DNA of 64,000 bases from Candidatus Rifleibacteriota bacterium. GTDB lineage: Bacteria > Muiribacteriota > Ozemobacteria > Ozemobacterales > Ozemobacteraceae. The stretch covers positions 124,001 through 188,000 of the forward strand of contig JADFXM010000002.1 in NCBI GenBank assembly GCA_015233565.1, read 5' to 3'. Positions 7,758 through 16,785 of this stretch are shown here, piece after piece; within the stretch, counting starts at the first letter, position 1; each line of letters starts with the position of its first letter. Below the pieces are notes generated by a model. That model was not told where the DNA came from. It did no database searches and worked only from the letters and a program-made list of their open reading frames with translations. Made by a program: the position numbers and the translations under genes.

Positions 7758-9307
7758 TTCAAATTCTCCGCTCGTAAAAAGACAACCGTTAGATCATCCT
7801 CAAATGGAATTCCAAGTCGGAAGTTTTCGATCTCCTTCTGGAGCCATTTAACAAAGTGTTTGGAAGAGGATCTATCGGAATTTTGAACTAATTTTCGTAG
7901 GGAATCAGCATTCATCCTTTTTCCGTTGGGTCCAACCAATTCTGAGAGGCCGTCGGAATAAAGGAGTAGTGAATCTCCTGGGTCAAGGGCAACTGCTCGA
8001 TTTTCGTAGCCTTCCGGATCGGATTCAAACAAACCGAGAGGAATTCCGGCAGCAAATTCAACAAATTGAGAATCTGAACCGTCGGCTTTTATTAAAATCG
8101 GTTTACAGTGGCCCGCATTAGATATATAGAGTTTCTTGTCATCAGGAACCACCATTATCATTATCATTGTCGCATACAAAAGGGACATACTTTCTTTTGA
8201 AAAATGGCTTGAAAGGAAAGCAAGGAATGAAGCAGGCTCTTTAAACCGGTCGACCATGGCTCGAACAAGAGTTTGAACTTTGGAAAGAAAAAGAGCTGCG
8301 GGAAGGCCTTTACTTGACACGTCGGCAATAACAATGAAAAAACGGCCATCAGCTAATGGAAGAAAGTCATAGTAGTCACCGGAGGTTTCATTACACGGCA
8401 GACACGTCCCGATCAGGTCAAGGCCTTTTGGGGAAATAAATTCAAGCGGAAGGGAATCCATCTGGATTTTCCGCGCAATTTCAACTTCCTTAAGGAGGCG
8501 TCCTTGTTGTATTTTTTCGCGGAAAAGGCTATGGTTTTCAATGAAATTAGCTAGGTGACGATTGAACAAATTGGCAAGAAAATTTTCTTTTTTGGAAAAA
8601 ACCTTCTGATTCTCATGCAAAAAAACAACCAACCCGAGGATTCTGTTCCAGAGGCTTAATGGCAAAATTGAGGTATTATCGTCTTTTGCAATAGTCTTCA
8701 ATGGCAATCCAAATGATTTCCATTGCATATCAGCAAGCTTTTTTAAATCAACTTTCTCGCCAATTGAATCAATGGCCTTTTTAACAATAGGCGAACTCGC
8801 ATCAAGTACTTCCATGTTATTTCCCGATTTTGCTTGAGAGCCACTCGAAAAAACCAATTCAGAGCCTTGGCGTAAAAACACAAGGAAAGCGGTATTGGGG
8901 AAAATTTCTTGTGCCAGATTGAAAGCAACTTTTAATTGTTTAGAAAGGTCTTCAGAATAATTTGTAAAGGCAAGTAATTGGGAAATTCTTTCAAGATCCG
9001 CAGTCAAGGTCTGTAAATACTTCAATTCAGTTCTATCAGTATTATCTAATTCGGATGAATTTTCTTTTAATTGAGGGTCAGAAAGGATTTTTTTCGCTCT
9101 GGAAGCATCATTTGAAAAATAGAAGGTCCAAGCAAAAAGAAAACCGAGGTTCATTGCCGCCAGTAGGTTGAGAATCAAAGGTAAAATAACCGATTCAAAA
9201 GGAACTTGCAGCTTAGTCAACTGATAAATTTGAAGGAAAAATGTTCCGAGAGTGACTACTACTCCCAGCGTGAGGATTAATTTGAAATTGCGCTTAATAT
9301 CTGCCAA
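7754..9307 (-). CDS. Membrane GAF-like / PP2C (SpoIIE/RsbU) serine phosphatase
   Basis: A 517-residue membrane-bound PPM-type phosphatase. Two hydrophobic helices (about 10-30 and 38-62) are followed by a coiled-coil linker, a GAF-like sensor region (about 110-260), a helix VEIARKIQMDSLP that marks RsbU/SpoIIE enzymes, and the PP2C domain (about 270-510). Metal-binding residues are in ETSGDYYDFLP and IADVSSKGLPAALF, with GDSLLLYSDGL and the closing FEDDLTVVFL also present. Such enzymes dephosphorylate STAS anti-anti-sigma factors in partner-switching pathways. No STAS or anti-sigma gene is adjacent; the 4-base overlapping downstream gene of unknown family is the only coupled partner. Confidence 0.9.
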   Translation of the reverse strand: MADIKRNFKLILTLGVVVTLGTFFLQIYQLTKLQVPFESVILPLILNLLAAMNLGFLFAWTFYFSNDASRAKKILSDPQLKENSSELDNTDRTELKYLQTLTADLERISQLLAFTNYSEDLSKQLKVAFNLAQEIFPNTAFLVFLRQGSELVFSSGSQAKSGNNMEVLDASSPIVKKAIDSIGEKVDLKKLADMQWKSFGLPLKTIAKDDNTSILPLSLWNRILGLVVFLHENQKVFSKKENFLANLFNRHLANFIENHSLFREKIQQGRLLKEVEIARKIQMDSLPLEFISPKGLDLIGTCLPCNETSGDYYDFLPLADGRFFIVIADVSSKGLPAALFLSKVQTLVRAMVDRFKEPASFLAFLSSHFSKESMSLLYATMIMIMVVPDDKKLYISNAGHCKPILIKADGSDSQFVEFAAGIPLGLFESDPEGYENRAVALDPGDSLLLYSDGLSELVGPNGKRMNADSLRKLVQNSDRSSSKHFVKWLQKEIENFRLGIPFEDDLTVVFLRAENLK

Positions 9308-9509
9308 TCATTTCACCTTCTGAAAATACAACCCAAATCTATAAATTTGGATTCTAACGCATGTGTCCCTCAGCGTCAACTAGAATTCACTTCACGCAGG
9401 GTGTGTCATTGCGAGCGAAGTTGACAGGAAAACCAACTTTTATTAGATCAGAGCAAACCCTTAATTAGCTGGCAAACAGCGATTTTATTTTATTGTTTAA
9501 AAATCTAAA

Positions 9510-11066
9510 TTATAGATCAACTGGCCAGGGGCCAAATTTGGGCGCAATTTTTCCTGAAAGAGCGTCGCAAAGGGCTTCCAAAGATGGAGTTCGGAACCCA
9601 AAAACTGCTATCGCGATAGCCGGTTCGGAAATAGCTGAAACATCATACGGGTTCCTGAGAGCTGCCAAGATGGACTTTTTATGTTTTTCTGCGATTAACG
9701 AAAAAGCGTTTTTCTGTCCTTCGAAGAGATGAGCGTTATAACTCAGCAGCAAAATAGGAATCTCCGGATCCAACTTATCAATCAGGGGGGTAACACGGGA
9801 AAGAATTTCTTCGCAAGAGGCTTTTGGTTCATATGCGCAAGAAATTCCAGAGGGGAAACGCTCTTTGAAGAAGGCTGCCAGTCCATCTTCTTTTTGACAT
9901 TCCTCAACTGGAACCAATGCAGAAATTTTGGGGCCAACGACAAGGAACGCAGTTTCCTTTTTGATCGGCAAAATATTCTCAGAATATCTCCAGAAAAGGA
10001 CTGACTTCTGGTGTGCTTCTGAAATCAGCGAAGAATGGCGTTTTTGAAGCTCAATAATGGATTCGTTTGAGGAAAAGTTTTCCAGCTTACGTTTGGCTTT
10101 TGAAATGCGCACCAGACTTTCATCAAGTCGTTGTCGGGCTTCTTCGGACGACTTGACTTCATTATACACGGCTTCCAGAGCATTTTTTTGCCATTTCAGT
10201 TCATGACAAATTGCCAGTTGGTCTGACCCAGCGAGGAAAGCCCTTTTAGCAGCTTCCGCAACTCCATAAGTTTCAGTAATTGCACCCATTTCCAAATCAT
10301 CGGAAATTAAAAGACCGTCATAGTGCAATTCATTTCTTAATAATCCGGTCATTACCGACTTTGAAAGTGTGGCTGGGAGGTTTTGCTGTTTTTCAAAAGC
10401 GGGAAAGAAGACGTGGGAAGTCATAATTGCATCGACCCCTTCTTCAATGGCCCCGATGAAAGGCTTTAAATCACGTTGAAAAAGCTCGTCTCTTGAAAAT
10501 GATATTACTGGAAGGGAAAGATGGGAATCAACCTTGGCAGCACCTTTTCCAGGAAAATGTTTTGCACAGGAAAGAACTCCTCCGGATCGCATGCCACGAA
10601 TGGCGGCCTGGCCAAATATTTTAACATTGGTCGGGGAGTCGCCAAAGGATCTGGCACCAATTCCTGGGTTTTGAATCGAGTTTACGTCAAGAACCGGAGC
10701 GAGGTTCCAATTTAACCCCAACGCTAGCATCTCAAGGGCCAGTGCTTCATAAGTTCTCCTGGTCAATTCTACATCGCCGGTGGCACCCAAAGCCATTGCT
10801 CCCGGAAACAGACTTCCGCCGGAAAGTACTCGCAATACTAATCCACCTTCCTGGTCTATTGAAGTAAAAATCTTTGTGCCGGCAGCGTTTTCAATTTTGC
10901 GCAATGTTTCCGGAATTTTCCGGGGATCGGAAATATTCCGAGCAAAAATAATTGCTCCTCCGACTCCCCATTCGTTAACCATCTGCAAAAAGTCATCAGA
11001 GGGGTTTATCCCGTCCCAGCCGATTACGAACAATTGTCCTATCTTTTTTTTCAACTCGTCACTCAC
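9510..11066 (-). CDS. nagZ: GH3 beta-N-acetylhexosaminidase (NagZ-like) with C-terminal domain
   Basis: A 518-residue family 3 glycoside hydrolase that should release N-acetylglucosamine from muropeptides or similar glycans. The barrel domain holds SIDQEGGLVLRV, KHFPGKGAAKVDSHLSLP (the D-S-H dyad of NagZ enzymes is kept, while the usual Gly-His-Gly reads Gly-Lys-Gly), and the nucleophile Asp in LLISDDLEMGAI. About 180 further residues form a second domain like that of two-domain Bacillus-type NagZ. I start at the GTG at 11066 because GGAGG lies about 8 bases upstream; the longer frame begins with a hydrophobic stretch that lacks a ribosome site. There is no signal peptide, so cytoplasmic cell-wall recycling is most likely. 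Confidence 0.88.
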   Translation of the reverse strand: MSDELKKKIGQLFVIGWDGINPSDDFLQMVNEWGVGGAIIFARNISDPRKIPETLRKIENAAGTKIFTSIDQEGGLVLRVLSGGSLFPGAMALGATGDVELTRRTYEALALEMLALGLNWNLAPVLDVNSIQNPGIGARSFGDSPTNVKIFGQAAIRGMRSGGVLSCAKHFPGKGAAKVDSHLSLPVISFSRDELFQRDLKPFIGAIEEGVDAIMTSHVFFPAFEKQQNLPATLSKSVMTGLLRNELHYDGLLISDDLEMGAITETYGVAEAAKRAFLAGSDQLAICHELKWQKNALEAVYNEVKSSEEARQRLDESLVRISKAKRKLENFSSNESIIELQKRHSSLISEAHQKSVLFWRYSENILPIKKETAFLVVGPKISALVPVEECQKEDGLAAFFKERFPSGISCAYEPKASCEEILSRVTPLIDKLDPEIPILLLSYNAHLFEGQKNAFSLIAEKHKKSILAALRNPYDVSAISEPAIAIAVFGFRTPSLEALCDALSGKIAPKFGPWPVDL

Positions 11067-11169
11067 TTTAATTCCCTCCAAGATACTTATTTTCAAAAAT
11101 ATGCGAAACTCAAAAAAATAAAAAATTGTGGTCAAAACACCAAAACGGTGGCATATGTAGTCTATGGTA

Positions 11170-12159
11170 TCAGTTACTTCTACTGCGTTGGGAAAGCCAT
11201 GATTGAGCTGAATTGTGCGAGCGTTGAATCTGCTGAAACGTCATTTTCTTTTCAAGGATCTCAATACTTTTTCCAGCAAGTTCATCGCCATTTGCACGTG
11301 CCAAGAGATACCAAAAGCAGGATTGTTCATAATCACGGGAAACACCCAAGCCCTCGGAGTACATTTTCCCTAGATGGAATTGGGCTTCGGATTGATCGTT
11401 TTCTCCCGCTTTTAACAACCATTTTGCTGCTTTTTGGTAATCTTGTTTGATGCCATCCCCGAAATAGAACATTTCACCGAGTTTGCATTGTGCGTCAGGA
11501 AATCCCTGCTGAGATGCTTGCATCAGCCATTTTTCAGCTTCCTCGCAATTTTTCTCAACACCTTTTCCTTCAGCGAACATATTCCCTATTTTGAATTGTG
11601 CTTTAACATGTCCATTTCTTGCGGCTTTCAAAAACCATTCTGCAGCCGAGGCGGCATCCGCTTGTACTCCCTCTCCGAAATAATACATTTCTCCCAGATT
11701 AAACTGGGCATTTTTATCACCATTTTTCGCAGCCTTCAAAAGCCATTGTGAAGCTTCCTTCAAGTCTTGTTTCCGTGCTTTTCTTTCGGATAAAATTTTT
11801 CCTAGGTTGCATTGGGCTGTTAAATTGCCATCCTGAGCAGACTTGCGAAAATATTTTTCAGATTCGGCGGGATTTTTTTCGAATTCCTTTCCTGTGGCAT
11901 ACAGTTCACCAATTTCTGCATACAAATCTCTGAGACTTATCTTTGCAAGACCGTATCCGCCGTCAGCTGATTTTTTGTACCATTTCTCAGCTTCCTTGAG
12001 ATCTTTGGTTACTTCTTTTCCGTTTGCATACATCCAGCCTAGGTTGAATTGGGCGATGACTCCTCCTTCGTCGGCTTTTTTTCTTAATTCGCTCAAATCA
12101 GAAGAAAAGCAGCTTACCGCAAACAAAAGGAAAATAATCAGGAAAATGAGTTTGTTCAT
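11170..12159 (-). CDS. Secreted Sel1-like repeat protein
   Basis: A 329-residue exported protein with about seven to eight Sel1-like repeats (about 25-310), shown by recurring AQFNLGxMYxxGxGV and EAxxWxxKAAxxG patterns. The N-terminus has a signal peptide ending FAVSCFSS; Cys sits where a lipoprotein would be cut, but the -3 residue is Ala, so lipid attachment is uncertain. The ATG at 12159 is chosen because a perfect AGGAGG lies 8 bases upstream, rather than the frame start 39 bases earlier. Sel1 repeats are scaffolds for protein contacts. The gene lies directly downstream of the papain-like lipoprotein and its terminator, so it probably has its own transcript. Confidence 0.85.
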   Translation of the reverse strand: MNKLIFLIIFLLFAVSCFSSDLSELRKKADEGGVIAQFNLGWMYANGKEVTKDLKEAEKWYKKSADGGYGLAKISLRDLYAEIGELYATGKEFEKNPAESEKYFRKSAQDGNLTAQCNLGKILSERKARKQDLKEASQWLLKAAKNGDKNAQFNLGEMYYFGEGVQADAASAAEWFLKAARNGHVKAQFKIGNMFAEGKGVEKNCEEAEKWLMQASQQGFPDAQCKLGEMFYFGDGIKQDYQKAAKWLLKAGENDQSEAQFHLGKMYSEGLGVSRDYEQSCFWYLLARANGDELAGKSIEILEKKMTFQQIQRSHNSAQSWLSQRSRSN

Positions 12160-12178
12160 TATCAAAACCTCCTGCTTC

Positions 12179-12212
12179 AAAAACCCTCTCCTCAACACTG
12201 TTGAAGAGAGGG
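12179..12212 (-). terminator. Rho-independent terminator after the papain-like lipoprotein gene
   Basis: Read on the minus strand, a 14-base stem (13 of 14 paired, CCCTCTTCAACA arm against TGTTGAGGAGAGGG) with a one-base loop is followed by five T residues. It lies 62 bases after the stop of the lipoprotein gene and just before the Sel1 ribosome site. Confidence 0.7.
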
Positions 12213-12273
12213 AGAGAGTGAATTCATTTAAGCAATCGAATTATACTCAAAGATGGTGCTATTCAATCAAATA

Positions 12274-15200
12274 TCAATCAGGATTGCTGATATTCCAGGA
12301 AGTGCCTTCTTTGAATCCAACGATTGTCTGTGCATGATTGGTAGTTTGCTTCGCTAATGATGGCTGGTCAATTACATCGTTGTTGTCAAGGTTGTTAAGA
12401 ATACCATTATCTCCGTTTCCAACGCCCGCATAGATTTCGGTGCTGACACAGTATCCCGCAGCAAGGAGGCTCTTGAGCAAGTTGATCTCTGCATCAGTTT
12501 TGACTATAAAATAACCTGTGCCATACTGATCCCAATAACCGGAATCGACTTCTTTTCCTCGATATTGAGCGGCTTCTCTCCAGGCTGCTTCAGAGGGCCA
12601 GGTTGTGTAATCAGAAGGGGTTGTATTGTTCTGGTTGTATGGAACTTTTTGCCACGATGCGGCACCCAGTCTTGCTACCACTGCCCCTGCGTCTGAAAGG
12701 CTTGATCCTGAATCACTTCCCATGTTGATCTGGGGGTAAACAAAATCAGGACTGAAAATCTTGTCCAGATTTTGGGAAGGAGCTTTTGTCGCTGTATTCC
12801 AGGTAGTTCCGCTCAGATTCCAGTTGTGTTCCCGAGCTTCGTTATAAGTATGGATGTAATATACTGCTGACCACGGGGAACATGTTCCCTTTTTTCCCTG
12901 GTTGCCAACTGGTGGAAAAAACTGAGTTATAGACAAATCGACAGAGGTAGTTGCGAGACCGGCACCCAACATTCCGCTGGAAAACCCTCGAAGTTTCTTC
13001 ATTTTTCGCCATTCTTCAGCTGTCGGATGTCTTAAGCCGGTTCCGTAATATTCCCGGGATACAACCAAATTGGCTTTGGCAGAATCAGAAACCCCAACCG
13101 ATTTCATATCGCTTTGTAACTCATTTTCATTCGGACTTTCTTCAACGAAAGTTCCACCCAAAGATCTTCTTGGCAAGGGCATGATACTTCGAAGCTCTTC
13201 TAAGTTCAGTGCATTTTTGGTGGAAACAGTAAAATCTGTTTTTGCTGAAGCTCCAAAACTTCCATTGGTGCCTGTCAAAGTTTTAAAGGGAGGTTTGTCG
13301 TAGCTGTAATAATATTCAATACTTAAACTATTGATAGTACCAGCGGTTCCACCGGTGTTATCTACTCTGAGAAAGAAATTGTAATCATTGATCTGAGATG
13401 CGAACTCAGAGATATCCACAGCCATTTTGTTATTAGGAAATGGATAACCGCCGCTCATAACCTGGCCGCCCAACTGGGACTGAAAAACCTTTGAAACCAC
13501 TGGAGAATCTGATGACCCAAGGCCCAAAGTAATCGGGCAATCATCTCGTTTTACATGGGTAGCTTGAAAAACAGCAAGTACGGTTGGTTTGTAGACTTGC
13601 GAAAAATTATTGGAAAAATAGGTAATGGCCATCTCCTGCTTCTTCATTGTCGCGTAAGTCAGCCAGTAATGTCCATCTACCTTCTTTTCCCAGCCGCCTG
13701 TTCCCCAGGAATTCACTATCTTGAAAGCGCCTGAAGGGACAGTTGTAGTGTCTCTGATGGTAAATACGGCAGTATTTCCGGGAAGAGTTGCATTATTGCT
13801 ATCGTTCATCTCAGGGATATTGTTATCCGCATCTACAATTGCACCTATGTAATAGGTTCCGGGTGGGAGATCATTCGGAACTGTGAAATCAATGTAATTT
13901 CCCGGACAAATTCCAACGGGGCAATTGTACGGGTAGCTTGCAGAAGCCAACAAGCGACATGTCGAGGTAATATTCCTATCGGTCGAGATATAAAATTTAA
14001 GGGTAGTTGAGGGGCTGTAGCCAGCCTGATTCCCAATGTTCTGGAAATCAAATTTTATTCTCATGCTTTCGCCGGGTGAGGCAGAGTTTTGGTCGTTCCA
14101 TTCTCCGGTACCGATAAAAATCTGATTTCCGGCAATCAAATCGGGACCGCTAAGGGAGTTAACTATTCCCAAAGAGACTTTGCTGGAATCATCATTTTTA
14201 TTTCTGACACAAACGTTGTTTCCAACTGATAGAGTTGTTTGTACGACCGAAGAAGTGCAGGATTGCCATGAAGAGCCATTGTTCAGGCTATATTCCATGG
14301 ATGGAGACAAATTATTGATAGTATTGCTTGCAATGTCAAGCCAGGCATTTTTTGGTGAAAGATCAGCTTGTTCCCATACAGTGACCGAATAGGTTCTGGT
14401 AGCGTTATTTTGTGCTGTGACAGTATAATTTACCGGAATTCCAGGACTAAACTTTGTAGGTACACCACTGTTCGGAGAAACTGATGCGCCGTTGTGGACA
14501 ATTGTAGGGGTAAGGTTATTTTGAGTAGTTCCGGAGGCGACTTTAAGTACAATTGTTCGGGAGGCTTCGTCTATTATTCCTGAAACCGGGGGATTCAACG
14601 AAGCAAAAACAAAGGAGGAAATGCTGTTAGTCGTGTTTGCAGGAGAGGTTGTAAATGAAGAAATTTGCGTTGAAGCTAATGGGTTTCCGGCCAGGTCTTT
14701 CAACCCAGTCAGGACCGAAAAATTATATGTAGTGGAATAGGACAAAGGAGTTGTCGGAGTATAGGTTGCAATCGTTTTATCGGCGCTCAGCATGAAGCTT
14801 CCCGACCAGGTGGTACTTCCGGTCATAAGTTTTAAATTGCCGGAAAGAGAAGTAGGATCAATAGCCTCGCTGAAAACAACAGTGATTTTTGTTCCAACAT
14901 CAACACCTGATTGGCCATTGTAAGGAAGAAAGGAATTTACTGTTGGTGGGGTTGTATCAGGGGTTATTCCGAGGAAGAGCCCCAGGGCATCGCTGTAGAT
15001 TGTGGGGCGATTTAGGTCGAGGCTTGGACTTGAAATCGAAGAAAGGATCTTCGCAGCAAGTCCAATGGTTGCGCTGGCAAAATACTGAGAATTTCCAACG
15101 ATAGTCTCGATTGTTTTTGCGACAACATCCTGGGATTTCTGAGAGCTCTTCGGAGAAACCCACAGAATGTTTTCTTTACCCATTTCCAAATCGACCGCGC

Positions 15201-15624
15201 CATGAAAATCAGTATAAGAAGCTATAGAACCTCCATCAATGTGAATATCGCCAAGCGCCGTTTGGGCTGGAAGCCCTTCGAAAACTGCTTCGGCTGTTCC
15301 GGAGGCTGTTGCTGTTGCAATCTGCTGATAAGAAGTTGTCGGGCTTGCGGTATTTCCAATATTTACCAGTATCAATTTAAATGTAACAATCGGGGGAGTT
15401 CCTGCACCTACTTTGATGGAAACACGCTGGTTTCCATGTTGTGGTAATGGGGAATCCGGTAAATTAACGCAAAAAACTGCTTTGGCATTCCCCAAGGGTG
15501 AATAAAGCTTTTCAGACGTAGGGGCAATGGGATTACCGTTATTCATGCCACATCCCGCAAGTATTGTAAGAAGAACGCATAGAATTGAAACAAAAAACGC
15601 AACAAATGTTTTGCTATTAAACAC
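12274..15624 (-). CDS. Multidomain lipoprotein with papain-like (C1A) peptidase in permuted order
   Basis: A 1116-residue predicted lipoprotein (lipobox ILAGC, Cys25; GTG start with GGAGG 5 bases upstream). Domains in order: unknown N-terminal region (26-220), Big_5-like Ig domain (about 224-326), two cadherin-like/Ig modules (about 335-418 and 420-490), a CARDB domain (about 493-620), an Asn-motif segment FKIVNSWGTGGWE at 634-646 ending YWLTY, a beta-sandwich (about 665-775), a linker, then a papain-like region with oxyanion Gln909 and Cys915 (VGNQGKKGTC) and His1097 (TTNHAQTIVGF). In normal C1A enzymes the Asn-Ser-Trp-Gly motif follows the His; here it precedes the Cys by 277 residues and the protein stops 19 residues after the His. 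This looks like a circular permutation. It is likely a cell-surface cysteine peptidase or binding protein. Confidence 0.82.
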   Translation of the reverse strand: MFNSKTFVAFFVSILCVLLTILAGCGMNNGNPIAPTSEKLYSPLGNAKAVFCVNLPDSPLPQHGNQRVSIKVGAGTPPIVTFKLILVNIGNTASPTTSYQQIATATASGTAEAVFEGLPAQTALGDIHIDGGSIASYTDFHGAVDLEMGKENILWVSPKSSQKSQDVVAKTIETIVGNSQYFASATIGLAAKILSSISSPSLDLNRPTIYSDALGLFLGITPDTTPPTVNSFLPYNGQSGVDVGTKITVVFSEAIDPTSLSGNLKLMTGSTTWSGSFMLSADKTIATYTPTTPLSYSTTYNFSVLTGLKDLAGNPLASTQISSFTTSPANTTNSISSFVFASLNPPVSGIIDEASRTIVLKVASGTTQNNLTPTIVHNGASVSPNSGVPTKFSPGIPVNYTVTAQNNATRTYSVTVWEQADLSPKNAWLDIASNTINNLSPSMEYSLNNGSSWQSCTSSVVQTTLSVGNNVCVRNKNDDSSKVSLGIVNSLSGPDLIAGNQIFIGTGEWNDQNSASPGESMRIKFDFQNIGNQAGYSPSTTLKFYISTDRNITSTCRLLASASYPYNCPVGICPGNYIDFTVPNDLPPGTYYIGAIVDADNNIPEMNDSNNATLPGNTAVFTIRDTTTVPSGAFKIVNSWGTGGWEKKVDGHYWLTYATMKKQEMAITYFSNNFSQVYKPTVLAVFQATHVKRDDCPITLGLGSSDSPVVSKVFQSQLGGQVMSGGYPFPNNKMAVDISEFASQINDYNFFLRVDNTGGTAGTINSLSIEYYYSYDKPPFKTLTGTNGSFGASAKTDFTVSTKNALNLEELRSIMPLPRRSLGGTFVEESPNENELQSDMKSVGVSDSAKANLVVSREYYGTGLRHPTAEEWRKMKKLRGFSSGMLGAGLATTSVDLSITQFFPPVGNQGKKGTCSPWSAVYYIHTYNEAREHNWNLSGTTWNTATKAPSQNLDKIFSPDFVYPQINMGSDSGSSLSDAGAVVARLGAASWQKVPYNQNNTTPSDYTTWPSEAAWREAAQYRGKEVDSGYWDQYGTGYFIVKTDAEINLLKSLLAAGYCVSTEIYAGVGNGDNGILNNLDNNDVIDQPSLAKQTTNHAQTIVGFKEGTSWNISNPD

Positions 15625-15704
15625 AAAACCTCCAGATCAAAAAAATTCCAGCAAAATATTATTTATAAAAGTTTATCTCTTTTTTTATTCAATTTCCATC
15701 AAAA

Positions 15705-16295
15705 TCAACTATTTACTACTCCTAACGGGAGCACTACTTTTTTATAGACCTCATTCAATACCTGTGCAATTCCTGTGTACATGGCAGAAGCACCACATAT
15801 GATTCCCTCAAAACCGGTGAATTGTTTAATTACAGGATTTCCTGTGGCATCACCGATTGCTAAAAGAAAAAAGAGGATAGTCAATGATCCAAAAACGAAT
15901 TGCAGAGCTCGGGTTAATTTCAATGTTCCAATAAACATCAAACCTGTGAAAATTCCCCACATTACTAAATAACAAACCATTGCGTGTTCAGAAGATTTAT
16001 CAACCCAGCCAAGTTTGGGCATAACAATCAAACCAACAAGCGTCAACCAAAAAAAGCCATACGAGCCGAAAGCAACCATACCGAAAGTATTGTTCTTTTT
16101 CCATTCCATAATTCCGACAATTACTTGAGCCAAACCGCCGTAGAAAATTCCCATAGCAAGGATCATCGAATTCATTTCATAGAATCCGGCGTTGTGAATG
16201 TTTAATAAGACAGTGGTCATACCGAAAGCTAGTAGACCTAGGGGTGCGGGATTTGCTGTGGAATCTTTAATTTCATAAACCTGAGTATCGCTCAT
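15705..16295 (-). CDS. satP: Acetate/succinate transporter (AceTr/SatP family)
   Basis: A 196-residue six-helix inner-membrane protein of the AceTr (GPR1/FUN34/SatP) family, close to the usual length of about 190-200. The family signature [18 protein letters not shown] sits at the start of the first helix, followed by [22 protein letters not shown], which matches the conserved second-helix Gly/Glu pattern. These proteins conduct acetate or succinate with protons. The ATG at 16295 has AAGGAG 7 bases upstream; the frame extends 24 codons further but without a ribosome site. The gene stands alone between the lipoprotein gene and a 490 bp spacer, so nothing in the context adds to its role. Confidence 0.9.
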   Translation of the reverse strand: MSDTQVYEIKDSTANPAPLGLLAFGMTTVLLNIHNAGFYEMNSMILAMGIFYGGLAQVIVGIMEWKKNNTFGMVAFGSYGFFWLTLVGLIVMPKLGWVDKSSEHAMVCYLVMWGIFTGLMFIGTLKLTRALQFVFGSLTILFFLLAIGDATGNPVIKQFTGFEGIICGASAMYTGIAQVLNEVYKKVVLPLGVVNS

Positions 16296-16785
16296 ATTTT
16301 TTCTCCTTACTTGGAACTTTCCCAAATCGCGATCTGGGATTTTCAAGAGTATACTTCCAAAACCCAAATTTCGGAAAGAAAAAAATGATGGTTACTTTAC
16401 TCCCAATCGCAATTTTTTGTAAAAAAAAATTGGCTTCATTTTTCTTGATTTTTTAGAGATTCCTGATATTATTTTACCTTATTGGCAAATTAAAAAAATG
16501 ATGTATCATCTCATTATTGGCGAGAATGATCTTATGCCGTTGGAGGCCATATTTAGTATTGGGATTTTAGCTTGTTGGAGTAATTCAGTTTTATATATGA
16601 AATGCTTCAACAAAGTCTTTGGTTTTTTTTTGTATGCTAATTATGCGGATTTTCAAGTAGTGGTTAAGGTAGAACAGGTATCAACCAATTTTCGGTTGTT
16701 TCGACTCAGCTCAATGAGCGGATTTTTGCGTTTTTTGGAAAATTAGATAATCTAAAAAGATTTAAAACTGCAAATGGAGGAATAA
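16296..16785. other. 490 bp divergent spacer without a convincing gene
   Basis: The spacer separates the divergent transporter and collagen/NHL lipoprotein genes and must hold both promoters. It is very AT-rich with long A and T runs. An 82-codon plus-strand frame (16498-16746) lacks a ribosome site and recognisable sequence, and is not called. Immediately before 16786 the sequence ATGGAGGAATAA gives the lipoprotein gene a strong ribosome site. Confidence 0.5.

Noticed and set aside
16498..16746. 82-codon plus-strand frame
   Set aside because: No ribosome site, odd composition and no domain. Left as part of the spacer.
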